From Angiostrongylus vasorum (lineage: Eukaryota > Nematoda > Chromadorea > Rhabditida > Metastrongylidae): DNA of 64,000 nt. The DNA lies in the NCBI GenBank assembly GCA_018806985.1, contig JADANN010000234.1, positions 49,770-113,769 of the forward strand. The letters are read 5' to 3'. Made by a program: the position numbers and the translations under genes. Shown piece after piece: positions 22,091 to 35,510 of the stretch; within the stretch, counting starts at the first letter, position 1, and every line of letters starts with the position of its first letter. Below the pieces are notes generated by a model. The model was not told the origin of the DNA. It saw only the letters and a program-made list of their open reading frames with translations, and ran no database searches.

Positions 22091-24001
22091 GGCCCAAGTA
22101 GCATAGTGGTTAGTCCTCCAGGTTGTGGTCGTGGCGACACGGGTTCGATTCCTGTCCTCGACATGCTTTTGCGGTGAATGGAATGGAAAGCACGGATTAG
22201 ACGTGTACTGGTAGTTGTATATTTCACACTGAAATGGTTGAGACGGCAGTGTTCTGATAAATGAGGATCGATTAACGATTGGCCCAAGTAGTACAGTGCT
22301 TAGTCCTCCAGGTTGTGGTCGTGGCGACCCAGGCTCGATTCCTGCCTGGGCATTCTTTCGCCGTGAGTAGAATGGAAAGCACGGATTAGACATGTATAGG
22401 TAGTTGTATATTTCACAAGGAAACAGGTCAGACTTCAGTGTTCTGACAAATGAGGACGATTAACGATTGGCCCAAGTAGCATAGTGGTTAGTCCTCCAGG
22501 TTGTGGTCGTGGCGACACGGGTTCGATTCCTGTCCTCGACATGCTTTTCGCGGTGAATGGAATGGAAAGCACGGATTAGACATGTACTGGTAGTTGTATA
22601 TTTCACACTGAAACAGGTCGAGACTTCAGTGTTCTGACAAATGAGGACGATTAACGATTGGCCCAAGTAGCATAGTGGTTAGTCCTCCAGGTTGTGGTCG
22701 TGGCGACCCAGGCTCGATTCCTGTCCTCGGGCATGCTTTTCGCCGTGAATAGAATGGAAAGCACGGATTAGACATGTACTGGTAGTTGTATATTTCACAC
22801 TGAAATAGGTCGAGACGTCAGTGTTCTGATAAATGAGGATCGATTAACGATTGGCCCAAGTAGTACAGTGGTTAGTCCTCCAGGTTGTGGTCGTGGCGAC
22901 ACGGGTTCGATTCCTGTCCTCGACATGCTTTTGCGGTGAATGGAATGGAAAGCACGGATTAGACATGTACTGGTAGTTGTATATTTCACACTGAAATAGG
23001 TCGAGACGTCAGTGTTCTGACAAATGAGGATCGATTAACGATTGGCCCAAGTAGTATAGTGGTTAGTCCTCCAGGTTGTGGTCGTGGCGACCCAGGCTCG
23101 ATTCCTGTCCTCGACATTCTTTTCGCCGTGAATGGAATGGAAAGCACGGATTAGACATGTACTGGTAGTTGTATATTTCACACGGAAACAGGTCAGACTT
23201 CAGTGTTCTGACAAATGAGGACGATTAACGATTGGCCCAAGTAGCATAGTGGTTAGTCCTCCAGGTTGTGGTCGTGGCGACACGGGTTCGATTCCTGTCC
23301 TCGACATGCTTTTGCGGTGAATGGAATGGAAAGCACGGATTAGACATGTACTGGTAGTTGTATATTTCACACTGAAATAGGTTGAGACGTCAGTGTTCTG
23401 ACAAATGAGGATCGATTAACGATTGGCCCAAGTAGCATAGTGGTTAGTCCTCCAGGTTGTGGTCGTGGCGACACGGGCTCGATTCCTGTCCTCGACATGC
23501 TTTTGCGGTGAATGGAATGGAAAGCACGGATTAGACATGTACTGGTAGTTGTATATTTCACACTGAAATAGGTCAGACGTCAGTGTTCTGACAAATGAGG
23601 ATCGATTAACGATTGGCCCAAGTAGTACAGTGGTTAGTCCTCCAGGTTGTGGTCGTGGCGACACGGGCTCGATTCCTGTCCTCGACATGCTTTTCGCGGT
23701 GAATGGAATGGAAAGCACGGATTAGACATGTACTGGTAGTTGTATATTTCACACGGAAACAGGTCAGACTTCAGTGTTCTGACAAATGAGGACGATTAAC
23801 GATTGGCCCAAGTAGCATAGTGGTTAGTCCTCCAGGTTGTGGTCGTGGCGACACGGGCTCGATTCCTGTCCTCGACATGCTTTTGCGGTGAATGGAATGG
23901 AAAGCACGGATTAGACATGTACTGGTAGTTGTATATTTCACACGGAAACAGGTCAGACTTCAGTGTTCTGACAAATGAGGACGATTAACGATTGGCCCAA
24001 G

Positions 24002-24012
24002 TAGCATAGTGG
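24002..24012 (+). promoter_or_regulatory. Representative pol III A box
   Basis: TAGCATAGTGG matches the tRNA A-box pattern TRGCNNARYNGG. It recurs in most units of domains I-III. Many units of domain IV read TAGTACAGTGC, losing the second G. Confidence 0.6.
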
Positions 24013-24044
24013 TTAGTCCTCCAGGTTGTGGTCGTGGCGACACG

Positions 24045-24055
24045 GGTTCGATTCC
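24045..24055 (+). promoter_or_regulatory. Representative pol III B box
   Basis: GGTTCGATTCC is a perfect tRNA B box, 33 bp after the A box as in a normal intron-less tRNA gene. Array variants are GGTTCGACTCC (domain II) and GGCTCGATTCC (common in domains I and IV). Confidence 0.65.
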
Positions 24056-24069
24056 TGTCCTCGACATGC

Positions 24070-24073
24070 TTTT
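24070..24073 (+). terminator. Representative pol III T4 terminator
   Basis: TTTT lies 4 nt past the tRNA-like 3' end (ACATGCTTTTGCGG). Four T residues are the minimal animal pol III stop. Units with TTCTTTCGCC have only three T residues and may read into the spacer. Confidence 0.45.
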
Positions 24074-27000
24074 GCGGTGAATGGAATGGAAAGCACGGAT
24101 TAGACATGTACTGGTAGTTGTATATTTCACACTGAAACAGGTCGAGACGTCAGTGTTCTGATAAATGAGGATCGATTAACGATTGGCCCAAGTAGTACAG
24201 TGGTTAGTCCTCCAGGTTGTGGTCGTGGCGACACAGGCTCGATTCCTGTCCTCGACATGCTTTTCGCGGTGAATGGAATGGAAAGCACGGATTAGACATG
24301 TACTAGGTAGTTGTATATTTCACACGGAAACAGGTCAGACTTCAGTGTTCTGACAAATGAGGACGATTAACGATTGGCCCAAGTAGCATAGTGGTTAGTC
24401 CTCCAGGTTGTGGTCGTGGCGACACGGGTTCGATTCCTGTCCTCGACATGCTTTTGCGGTGAATGGAATGGAAAGCACGGATTAGACATGTACTGGTAGT
24501 TGTATATTTCACACTGAAACAGGTCAGACGTCAGTGTTCTGACAAATGAGGACGATTAACGATTGGCCCAAGTAGCATAGTGGTTAGTCCTCCAGGTTGT
24601 GGTCGTGGCGACACGGGTTCGATTCCTGTCCTCGACATGCTTTTGCGGTGAATGGAATGGAAAGCACGGATTAGACATGTACTGGTAGTTGTATATTTCA
24701 CACGGAAACAGGTCAGACTTCAGTGTTCTGACAAATGAGGACGATTAACGATTGGCCCAAGTAGCATAGTGGTTAGTCCTCCAGGTTGTGGTCGTGGCGA
24801 CACGGGTTCGATTCCTGTCCTCGACATGCTTTTGCGGTGAATGGAATGGAAAGCACGGATTAGACATGTACTGGTAGTTGTATATTTCACACTGAAACAG
24901 GTCGAGACGTCAGTGTTCTGACAAATGAGGACGATTAACGATTGGCCCAAGTAGTACAGTGGTTAGTCCTCCAGGTTGTGGTCGTGGCGACACGGGTTCG
25001 ATTCCTGTCCTCGACATGCTTTTCGCGGTGAATGGAATGGAAAGCACGGATTAGACATGTACTGGTAGTTGTATATTTCACACGGAAACAGGTCAGACTT
25101 CAGTGTTCTGACAAATGAGGACGATTAACGATTGGCCCAAGTAGCATAGTGGTTAGTCCTCCAGGTTGTGGTCGTGGCGACACGGGCTCGATTCCTGTCC
25201 TCGACATGCTTTTCGCGGTGAATGGAATGGAAAGCACGGATTAGACATGTACTGGTAGTTGTATATTTCACACTGAAACAGGTCAGACTTCAGTGTTCTG
25301 ACAAATGAGGACGATTAACGATTGGCCCAAGTAGCATAGTGGTTAGTCCTCCAGGTTGTGGTCGTGGCGACACGGGCTCGATTCCTGTCCTCGACATGCT
25401 TTTCGCGGTGAATGGAATGGAAAGCACGGATTAGACATGTACTAGGTAGTTGTATATTTCACACGGAAACAGGTCAGACTTCAGTGTTCTGACAAATGAG
25501 GACGATTAACGATTGGCCCAAGTAGCATAGTGGTTAGTCCTCCAGGTTGTGGTCGTGGCGACACGGGTTCGATTCCTGTCCTCGACATGCTTTTGCGGTG
25601 AATGGAATGGAAAGCACGGATTAGACGTGTACTGGTAGTTGTATATTTCACACTGAAATAGGTCGAGACGTCAGTGTTCTGACAAATGAGGATCGATTAA
25701 CGATTGGCCCAAGTAGCACAGTGGTTAGTCCTCCAGGTTGTGGTCGTGGCGACCCAGGCTCGATTCCTGTCCTGGGCATTCTTTCGCCGTGAGTAGAATG
25801 GAAAGCACGGATTAGACATGTACTAGGTAGTTGTATATTTCACAAGGAAACAGGTCAGACTTCAGTGTTCTGACAAATGAGGACGATTAACGATTGGCCC
25901 AAGTAGCATAGTGGTTAGTCCTCCAGGTTGTGGTCGTGGCGACACGGGTTCGATTCCTGTCCTCGACATGCTTTTGCGGTGAATGGAATGGAAAGCACGG
26001 ATTAGACATGTACTGGTAGTTGTATATTTCACACGGAAACAGGTCAGACTTCAGTGTTCTGACAAATGAGGACGATTAACGATTGGCCCAAGTAGCATAG
26101 TGGTTAGTCCTCCAGGTTGTGGTCGTGGCGACACGGGTTCGATTCCTGTCCTCGACATGCTTTTGCGGTGAATGGAATGGAAAGCACGGATTAGACATGT
26201 ACTGGTAGTTGTATATTTCACACTGAAACAGGTCAGACTTCAGTGTTCTGACAAATGAGGACGATTAACGATTGGCCCAAGTAGCATAGTGGTTAGTCCT
26301 CCAGGTTGTGGTCGTGGCGACACGGGTTCGATTCCTGTCCTCGACATGCTTTTCGCGGTGAATAGAATGGAAAGCACGGATTAGACATGTACTGGTAGTT
26401 GTATATTTCACACGGAAACAGGTCAGACTTCAGTGTTCTGACAAATGAGGACGATTAACGATTGGCCCAAGTAGCATAGTGGTTAGTCCTCCAGGTTGTG
26501 GTCGTGGCGACACGGGTTCGACTCCTGTCCTCGACATGCTTTTGCGGTGAATGGAATGGAAAGCACGGATTAGACATGTACTGGTAGTTGTATATTTCAC
26601 ACTGAAACAGGTCAGACGTCAGTGTTCTGACAAATGAGGACGATTAACGATTGGCCCAAGTAGTACAGTGGTTAGTCCTCCAGGTTGTGGTCGTGGCGAC
26701 ACGGGTTCGATTCCTGTCCTCGACATGCTTTTGCGGTGAATGGAATGGAAAGCACGGATTAGACATGTACTGGTAGTTGTATATTTCACACGGAAACAGG
26801 TCAGACTTCAGTGTTCTGACAAATGAGGACGATTAACGATTGGCCCAAGTAGCATAGTGGTTAGTCCTCCAGGTTGTGGTCGTGGCGACACGGGTTCGAC
26901 TCCTGTCCTCGACATGCTTTTGCGGTGAATGGAATGGAAAGCACGGATTAGACATGTACTGGTAGTTGTATATTTCACACGGAAACAGGTCAGACTTCAG

Positions 27001-27499
27001 TGTTCTGACAAATGAGGACGATTAACGATTGGCCCAAGTAGCATAGTGGTTAGTCCTCCAGGTTGTGGTCGTGGCGACACGGGTTCGATTCCTGTCCTCG
27101 ACATGCTTTTGCGGTGAATGGAATGGAAAGCACGGATTAGACATGTACTGGTAGTTGTATATTTCACACTGAAACAGGTCAGACGTCAGTGTTCTGACAA
27201 ATGAGGACGATTAACGATTGGCCCAAGTAGCATAGTGGTTAGTCCTCCAGGTTGTGGTCGTGGCGACACGGGTTCGATTCCTGTCCTCGACATGCTTTTG
27301 CGGTGAATGGAATGGAAAGCACGGATTAGACATGTACTGGTAGTTGTATATTTCACACGGAAACAGGTCAGACTTCAGTGTTCTGACAAATGAGGACGAT
27401 TAACGATTGGCCCAAGTAGCATAGTGGTTAGTCCTCCAGGTTGTGGTCGTGGCGACACGGGTTCGACTCCTGTCCTCGACATGCTTTTGCGGTGAATGG

Positions 27500-30400
27500 A
27501 ATGGAAAGCACGGATTAGACATGTACTGTTAGTTGTATATTTCACACGGAAACAGGTCAGACTTCAGTGTTCTGACAAATGAGGACGATTAACGATTGGC
27601 CCAAGTAGCATAGTGGTTAGTCCTCCAGGTTGTGGTCGTGGCGACACGGGTTCGATTCCTGTCCTCGACATGCTTTTGCGGTGAATGGAATGGAAAGCAC
27701 GGATTAGACATGTACTGTTAGTTGTATATTTCACACGGAAACAGGTCAGACTTCAGTGTTCTGACAAATGAGGACGATTAACGATTGGCCCAAGTAGCAT
27801 AGTGGTTAGTCCTCCAGGTTGTGGTCGTGGCGACACGGGTTCGACTCCTGTCCTCGACATGCTTTTGCGGTGAATGGAATGGAAAGCACGGATTAGACAT
27901 GTACTGGTAGTTGTATATTTCACACTGAAACAGGTCAGACGTCAGTGTTCTGACAAATGAGGACGATTAACGATTGGCCCAAGTAGCATAGTGGTTAGTC
28001 CTCCAGGTTGTGGTCGTGGCGACACGGGTTCGACTCCTGTCCTCGACATGCTTTTGCGGTGAATGGAACGGAAAGCACGGATTAGACATGTACTGTTAGT
28101 TGTATATTTCACACGGAAACAGGTCAGACTTCAGTGTTCTGACAAATGAGGACGATTAACGATTGGCCCAAGTAGCATAGTGGTTAGTCCTCCAGGTTGT
28201 GGTCGTGGCGACACGGGTTCGACTCCTGTCCTCGACATGCTTTTGCGGTGAATGGAACGGAAAGCACGGATTAGACATGTACTGTTAGTTGTATATTTCA
28301 CACTGAAACAGGTCAAACGTCAATGATTCTGACAAATTGAGGATGATTAACGATTGGCCCAAGTAGCATAGTGGTTAGTCCTCCAGGTTGTGGTCGTGGC
28401 GACACGGGTTCGACTCCTGTCCTCGACATGCTTTTGCGGTGAATGGAACGGAAAGCACGGATTAGACATGTACTGTTAGTTGTATATTTCACACTGAAAC
28501 AGGTCAGACTTCAGTGTTCTGACAAATGAGGACGATTAACGATTGGCCCAAGTAGCATAGTGGTTAGTCCTCCAGGTTGTGGTCGTGGCGACACGGGTTC
28601 GACTCCTGTCCTCGACATGCTTTTGCGGTGAATGGAACGGAAAGCACGGATTAGACATGTACTGTTAGTTGTATATTTCACACGGAAACAGGTCAGACTT
28701 CAGTGTTCTGACAAATGAGGACGATTAACGATTGGCCCAAGTAGCATAGTGGTTAGTCCTCCAGGTTGTGGTCGTGGCGACACGGGTTCGACTCCTGTCC
28801 TCGACATGCTTTTGCGGTGAATGGAACGGAAAGCACGGATTAGACATGTACTGTTAGTTGTATATTTCACACGGAAACAGGTCAGACGTCAGTGTTCTGA
28901 CAAATGAGGACGATTAACGATTGGCCCAAGTAGCATAGTGGTTAGTCCTCCAGGTTGTGGTCGTGGCGACACGGGTTCGACTCCTGTCCTCGACATGCTT
29001 TTGCGGTGAATGGAACGGAAAGCACGGATTAGACATGTACTGTTAGTTGTATATTTCACACTGAAACAGGTCAGACGTCAGTGATTCTGACAATTGAGGA
29101 TGATTAACGATTGGCCCAAGTAGTACAGTGGTTAGTCCTCCAGGTTGTGGTCGTGGCGACACGGGTTCGACTCCTGTCCTCGACATGCTTTTGCGGTGAA
29201 TGGAACGGAAAGCACGGATTAGACATGTACTGTTAGTTGTATATTTCACACTGAAACAGGTCAGACGTCAGTGTTCTGACAAATGAGGACGATTAACGAT
29301 TGGCCCAAGTAGCATAGTGGTTAGTCCTCCAGGTTGTGGTCGTGGCGACACGGGTTCGACTCCTGTCCTCGACATGCTTTTGCGGTGAATGGAATGGAAA
29401 GCACGGATTAGACATGTACTGTTAGTTGTATATTTCACACGGAAACAGGTCAGACTTCAGTGTTCTGACAAATGAGGACGATTAACGATTGGCCCAAGTA
29501 GCATAGTGGTTAGTCCTCCAGGTTGTGGTCGTGGCGACACGGGTTCGACTCCTGTCCTCGACATGCTTTTGCGGTGAATGGAACGGAAAGCACGGATTAG
29601 ACATGTACTGTTAGTTGTATATTTCACACGGAAACAGGTCAGACTTCAGTGTTCTGACAAATGAGGACGATTAACGATTGGCCCAAGTAGCATAGTGGTT
29701 AGTCCTCCAGGTTGTGGTCGTGGCGACACGGGTTCGACTCCTGTCCTCGACATGCTTTTGCGGTGAATGGAACGGAAAGCACGGATTAGACATGTACTGT
29801 TAGTTGTATATTTCACACTGAAACAGGTCAGACTTCAGTGTTCTGACAAATGAGGACGATTAACGATTGGCCCAAGTAGCATAGTGGTTAGTCCTCCAGG
29901 TTGTGGTCGTGGCGACACGGGTTCGACTCCTGTCCTCGACATGCTTTTGCGGTGAATGGAACGGAAAGCACGGATTAGACATGTACTGTTAGTTGTATAT
30001 TTCACACGGAAACAGGTCAGACTTCAGTGTTCTGACAAATGAGGACGATTAACGATTGGCCCAAGTAGCATAGTGGTTAGTCCTCCAGGTTGTGGTCGTG
30101 GCGACACGGGTTCGACTCCTGTCCTCGACATGCTTTTGCGGTGAATGGAATGGAAAGCACGGATTAGACATGTACTGGTAGTTGTATATTTCACACTGAA
30201 ACAGGTCAGACGTCAGTGATTCTGACAAATGAGGACGATTAACGATTGGCCCAAGTAGCATAGTGGTTAGTCCTCCAGGTTGTGGTCGTGGCGACACGGG
30301 TTCGACTCCTGTCCTCGACATGCTTTTGCGGTGAATGGAATGGAAAGCACGGATTAGACATGTACTGGTAGTTGTATATTTCACACGGAAACAGGTCAGA

Positions 30401-33400
30401 CTTCAGTGTTCTGACAAATGAGGACGATTAACGATTGGCCCAAGTAGCATAGTGGTTAGTCCTCCAGGTTGTGGTCGTGGCGACACGGGTTCGACTCCTG
30501 TCCTCGACATGCTTTTGCGGTGAATGGAACGGAAAGCACGGATTAGACATGTACTGGTAGTTGTATATTTCACACGGAAACAGGTCAGACTTCAGTGTTC
30601 TGACAAATGAGGACGATTAACGATTGGCCCAAGTAGCATAGTGGTTAGTCCTCCAGGTTGTGGTCGTGGCGACACGGGTTCGATTCCTGTCCTCGACATG
30701 CTTTTGCGGTGAATGGAATGGAAAGCACGGATTAGACATGTACTGGTAGTTGTATATTTCACACTGAAACAGGTCAGACGTCAGTGTTCTGATAAATGAG
30801 GACGATTAACGATTGGCCCAAGTAGCATAGTGGTTAGTCCTCCAGGTTGTGGTCGTGGCGACACGGGCTCGATTCCTGTCCTCGACATGCTTTTCGCGGT
30901 GAATGGAATGGAAAGCACGGATTAGACATGTACTGGTAGTTGTATATTTCACACTGAAACAGGTCAGACTTCAGTGTTCTGACAAATGAGGACGATTAAC
31001 GATTGGCCCAAGTAGCATAGTGGTTAGTCCTCCAGGTTGTGGTCGTGGCGACACGGGTTCGATTCCTGTCCTCGACATGCTTTTGCGGTGAATGGAATGG
31101 AAAGCACGGATTAGACATGTACTGGTAGTTGTATATTTCACACTGAAATAGGTCGAGACGTCAGTGTTCTGATAAATGAGGATCGATTAACGATTGGCCC
31201 AAGTAGCATAGTGGTTAGTCCTCCAGGTTGTGGTCGTGGCGACACAGGCTCGATTCCTGTCCTCGACATGCTTTTCGCGGTGAATGGAATGGAAAGCACG
31301 GATTAGACATGTACTAGGTAGTTGTATATTTCACACGGAAACAGGTCAGACTTCAGTGTTCTGACAAATGAGGACGATTAACGATTGGCCCAAGTAGCAT
31401 AGTGGTTAGTCCTCCAGGTTGTGGTCGTGGCGACACGGGTTCGATTCCTGTCCTCGACATGCTTTTCGCGGTGAATGGAATGGAAAGCACGGATTAGACA
31501 TGTACTGGTAGTTGTATATTTCACACTGAAATAGGTCGAGACGTCAGTGTTCTGACAAATGAGGATCGATTAACGATTGGCCCAAGTAGCATAGTGGTTA
31601 GTCCTCCAGGTTGTGGTCGTGGCGACACGGGCTCGATTCCTGTCCTCGACATGCTTTCGCGGTGAATGGAATGGAAAGCACGGATTAGACATGTACTGTT
31701 AGTTGTATATTTCACACGGAAACAGGTCAGACTTCAGTGTTCTGACAAATGAGGACGATTAACGATTGGCCCAAGTAGCATAGTGGTTAGTCCTCCAGGT
31801 TGTGGTCGTGGCGACACGGGTTCGACTCCTGTCCTCGACATGCTTTTGCGGTGAATGGAATGGAAAGCACGGATTAGACATGTACTGGTAGTTGTATATT
31901 TCACACGGAAACAGGTCAGACTTCAGTGTTCTGACAAATGAGGACGATTAACGATTGGCCCAAGTAGCATAGTGGTTAGTCCTCCAGGTTGTGGTCGTGG
32001 CGACACGGGTTCGATTCCTGTCCTCGACATGCTTTTGCGGTGAATGGAATGGAAAGCACGGATTAGACATGTACTGGTAGTTGTATATTTCACACTGAAA
32101 CAGGTCAGACGTCAGTGTTCTGACAAATGAGGACGATTAACGATTGGCCCAAGTAGCATAGTGGTTAGTCCTCCAGGTTGTGGTCGTGGCGACACGGGTT
32201 CGATTCCTGTCCTCGACATGCTTTTCGCGGTGAATGGAATGGAAAGCACGGATTAGACATGTACTGTTAGTTGTATATTTCACACGGAAACAGGTCAGAC
32301 TTCAGTGTTCTGACAAATGAGGACGATTAACGATTGGCCCAAGTAGCATAGTGGTTAGTCCTCCAGGTTGTGGTCGTGGCGACACGGGTTCGACTCCTGT
32401 CCTCGACATGCTTTTGCGGTGAATGGAATGGAAAGCACGGATTAGACATGTACTGTTAGTTGTATATTTCACACGGAAACAGGTCAGACTTCAGTGTTCT
32501 GACAAATGAGGACGATTAACGATTGGCCCAAGTAGCATAGTGGTTAGTCCTCCAGGTTGTGGTCGTGGCGACACGGGTTCGACTCCTGTCCTCGACATGC
32601 TTTTGCGGTGAATGGAACGGAAAGCACGGATTAGACATGTACTGTTAGTTGTATATTTCACACGGAAACAGGTCAGACTTCAGTGTTCTGACAAATGAGG
32701 ACGATTAACGATTGGCCCAAGTAGCATAGTGGTTAGTCCTCCAGGTTGTGGTCGTGGCGACACGGGTTCGACTCCTGTCCTCGACATGCTTTTGCGGTGA
32801 ATGGAACGGAAAGCACGGATTAGACATGTACTGTTAGTTGTATATTTCACACTGAAACAGGTCAAACGTCAATGATTCTGACAAAATTGAGGATGATTAA
32901 CGATTGGCCCAAGTAGCACAGTGGTTAGTCCTCCAGGTTGTGGTCGTGGCGACACGGGTTCGACTCCTGTCCTCGACATGCTTTTGCGGTGAATGGAACG
33001 GAAAGCACGGATTAGACATGTACTGTTAGTTGTATATTTCACACGGAAACAGGTCAGACTTCAGTGTTCTGACAAATGAGGACGATTAACGATTGGCCCA
33101 AGTAGCATAGTGGTTAGTCCTCCAGGTTGTGGTCGTGGCGACACGGGTTCGACTCCTGTCCTCGACATGCTTTTGCGGTGAATGGAACGGAAAGCACGGA
33201 TTAGACATGTACTGTTAGTTGTATATTTCACACTGAAACAGGTCAGACGTCAATGATTCTGACAATTGAGGATGATTAACGATTGGCCCAAGTAGTACAG
33301 TGGTTAGTCCTCCAGGTTGTGGTCGTGGCGACACGGGTTCGACTCCTGTCCTCGACATGCTTTTGCGGTGAATGGAACGGAAAGCACGGATTAGACATGT

Positions 33401-35500
33401 ACTGTTAGTTGTATATTTCACACTGAAACAGGTCAGACGTCAGTGATTCTGACAAATTGAGGACGATTAACGATTGGCCCAAGTAGCATAGTGGTTAGTC
33501 CTCCAGGTTGTGGTCGTGGCGACACGGGCTCGACTCCTGTCCTCGACATGCTTTTGCGGTGAATGGAACGGAAAGCACGGATTAGACATGTACTGTTAGT
33601 TGTATATTTCACACGGAAACAGGTCAGACTTCAGTGTTCTGACAAATGAGGACGATTAACGATTGGCCCAAGTAGCATAGTGGTTAGTCCTCCAGGTTGT
33701 GGTCGTGGCGACACGGGTTCGACTCCTGTCCTCGACATGCTTTTGCGGTGAATGGAACGGAAAGCACGGATTAGACATGTACTGTTAGTTGTATATTTCA
33801 CACTGAAACAGGTCAGACGTCAGTGATTCTGACAATTGAGGACGATTAACGATTGGCCCAAGTAGCATAGTGGTTAGTCCTCCAGGTTGTGGTCGTGGCG
33901 ACACGGGTTCGACTCCTGTCCTCGACATGCTTTTGCGGTGAATGGAACGGAAAGCACGGATTAGACATGTACTGTTAGTTGTATATTTCACACTGAAACA
34001 GGTCAGACGTCAGTGTTCTGACAAATGAGGACGATTAACGATTGGCCCAAGTAGCATAGTGGTTAGTCCTCCAGGTTGTGGTCGTGGCGACACGGGTTCG
34101 ATTCCTGTCCTCGACATGCTTTTCGCGGTGAATGGAATGGAAAGCACGGATTAGACATGTACTGTTAGTTGTATATTTCACACGGAAACAGGTCAGACTT
34201 CAGTGTTCTGACAAATGAGGACGATTAACGATTGGCCCAAGTAGCATAGTGGTTAGTCCTCCAGGTTGTGGTCGTGGCGACACGGGTTCGACTCCTGTCC
34301 TCGACATGCTTTTGCGGTGAATGGAACGGAAAGCACGGATTAGACATGTACTGTTAGTTGTATATTTCACACTGAAACAGGTCAGACTTCAGTGTTCTGA
34401 CAAATGAGGACGATTAACGATTGGCCCAAGTAGCATAGTGGTTAGTCCTCCAGGTTGTGGTCGTGGCGACACGGGTTCGACTCCTGTCCTCGACATGCTT
34501 TTGCGGTGAATGGAACGGAAAGCACGGATTAGACATGTACTGTTAGTTGTATATTTCACACGGAAACAGGTCAGACTTCAGTGTTCTGACAAATGAGGAC
34601 GATTAACGATTGGCCCAAGTAGCATAGTGGTTAGTCCTCCAGGTTGTGGTCGTGGCGACACGGGTTCGACTCCTGTCCTCGACATGCTTTTGCGGTGAAT
34701 GGAACGGAAAGCACGGATTAGACATGTACTGTTAGTTGTATATTTCACACGGAAACAGGTCAGACTTCAGTGTTCTGACAAATGAGGACGATTAACGATT
34801 GGCCCAAGTAGCATAGTGGTTAGTCCTCCAGGTTGTGGTCGTGGCGACACGGGTTCGACTCCTGTCCTCGACATGCTTTTGCGGTGAATGGAACGGAAAG
34901 CACGGATTAGACATGTACTGTTAGTTGTATATTTCACACGGAAACAGGTCAGACTTCAGTGTTCTGACAAATGAGGACGATTAACGATTGGCCCAAGTAG
35001 CATAGTGGTTAGTCCTCCAGGTTGTGGTCGTGGCGACACGGGTTCGACTCCTGTCCTCGACATGCTTTTGCGGTGAATGGAACGGAAAGCACGGATTAGA
35101 CATGTACTGTTAGTTGTATATTTCACACTGAAACAGGTCAGACTTCAGTGTTCTGACAAATGAGGACGATTAACGATTGGCCCAAGTAGCATAGTGGTTA
35201 GTCCTCCAGGTTGTGGTCGTGGCGACACGGGTTCGATTCCTGTCCTCGACATGCTTTTGCGGTGAATGGAATGGAAAGCACGGATTAGACATGTACTGGT
35301 AGTTGTATATTTCACACTGAAACAGGTCAGACGTCAGTGATTCTGACAATTGAGGATGATTAACGATTGGCCCAAGTAGCATAGTGGTTAGTCCTCCAGG
35401 TTGTGGTCGTGGCGACACGGGTTCGACTCCTGTCCTCGACATGCTTTTGCGGTGAATGGAACGGAAAGCACGGATTAGACATGTACTGGTAGTTGTATAT
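27500..35500 (+). repeat. Satellite domain II
   Basis: The domain is marked by a shared set of variants: GTACTGTTAG in place of GTACTGGTAG, GGTTCGACTCC in the B box, and GGAACGG in place of GGAATGG. Units near 28312, 29081, 32861 and 33240 also carry extended spacers (CARTGATTCTGACAA with TTGAGG). The variant GACTCC first appears near 26517 and persists to about 36185, so the borders are gradients. Confidence 0.7.
28100..30400 (+). repeat. Duplicated block inside domain II (left copy)
   Basis: Diagnostic units recur to the right in the same order. The GTCAAACGTC spacer at 28312 recurs at 32861 (offset 4549, 24 monomers). The CAATTGAGGATG spacer at 29091 recurs at 33263 (offset 4172, 22 monomers). 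The changing offset indicates gain or loss of monomers after the duplication. Confidence 0.6.
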
Positions 35501-35510
35501 TTCACACTGA
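32650..35510 (+). repeat. Duplicated block inside domain II (right copy)
   Basis: This is the counterpart of 28100-30400. A third shared landmark, a GTCAGTGATTCTGAC spacer between two GGTAG-type units, lies near 30205 and again near 35330 (offset about 5125, 27 monomers). Confidence 0.55.

Larger units (their letters stand above)
23995..24066 (+). tRNA. Representative tRNA-His(GUG)-like unit, type 1 (CCTCGACA end)
   Basis: Standard tRNA numbering fits with G1 at 23995 and A73 at 24066. The T stem pairs 5 of 5 (ACGGG/CCTGT, one G-T). The anticodon stem pairs 4 of 5, with G30 opposite G40. The D stem pairs 3 of 4, with C11 opposite C24. The acceptor stem pairs only 4 of 7. Loop features are good: T33, anticodon GTG, G37, TTCGATT in the T loop, A73 and a genomic G at -1. 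A functional histidine tRNA would be expected to have a fully paired acceptor, so this is probably a pseudo-tRNA or a tRNA-derived transcript rather than a working adaptor. It is one of very many equivalent copies. Confidence 0.45.
21951..27500 (+). repeat. Satellite domain I
   Basis: Monomers mostly read GGTTCGATTCC or GGCTCGATTCC, GTACTGGTAG and GGAATGG. Two spacer types alternate over parts of the domain: X (CACTGAAAYAGG, often GAGACGTCAG) and Y (CACGGAAACAGG, CAGACTTCAG). For example, X and Y alternate strictly from about 24130 to 25650. The boundary with domain II is gradual. A few units, such as 22290-22380 and 25700-25800, look like domain IV units. Confidence 0.7.

Noticed and set aside
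24000..24066. Calling the units tRNA-Pro (UGG)
   Set aside because: Placing TGG at 34-36 would put G at position 33 and break the anticodon stem. GTG with T33 and G37 fits the loop.
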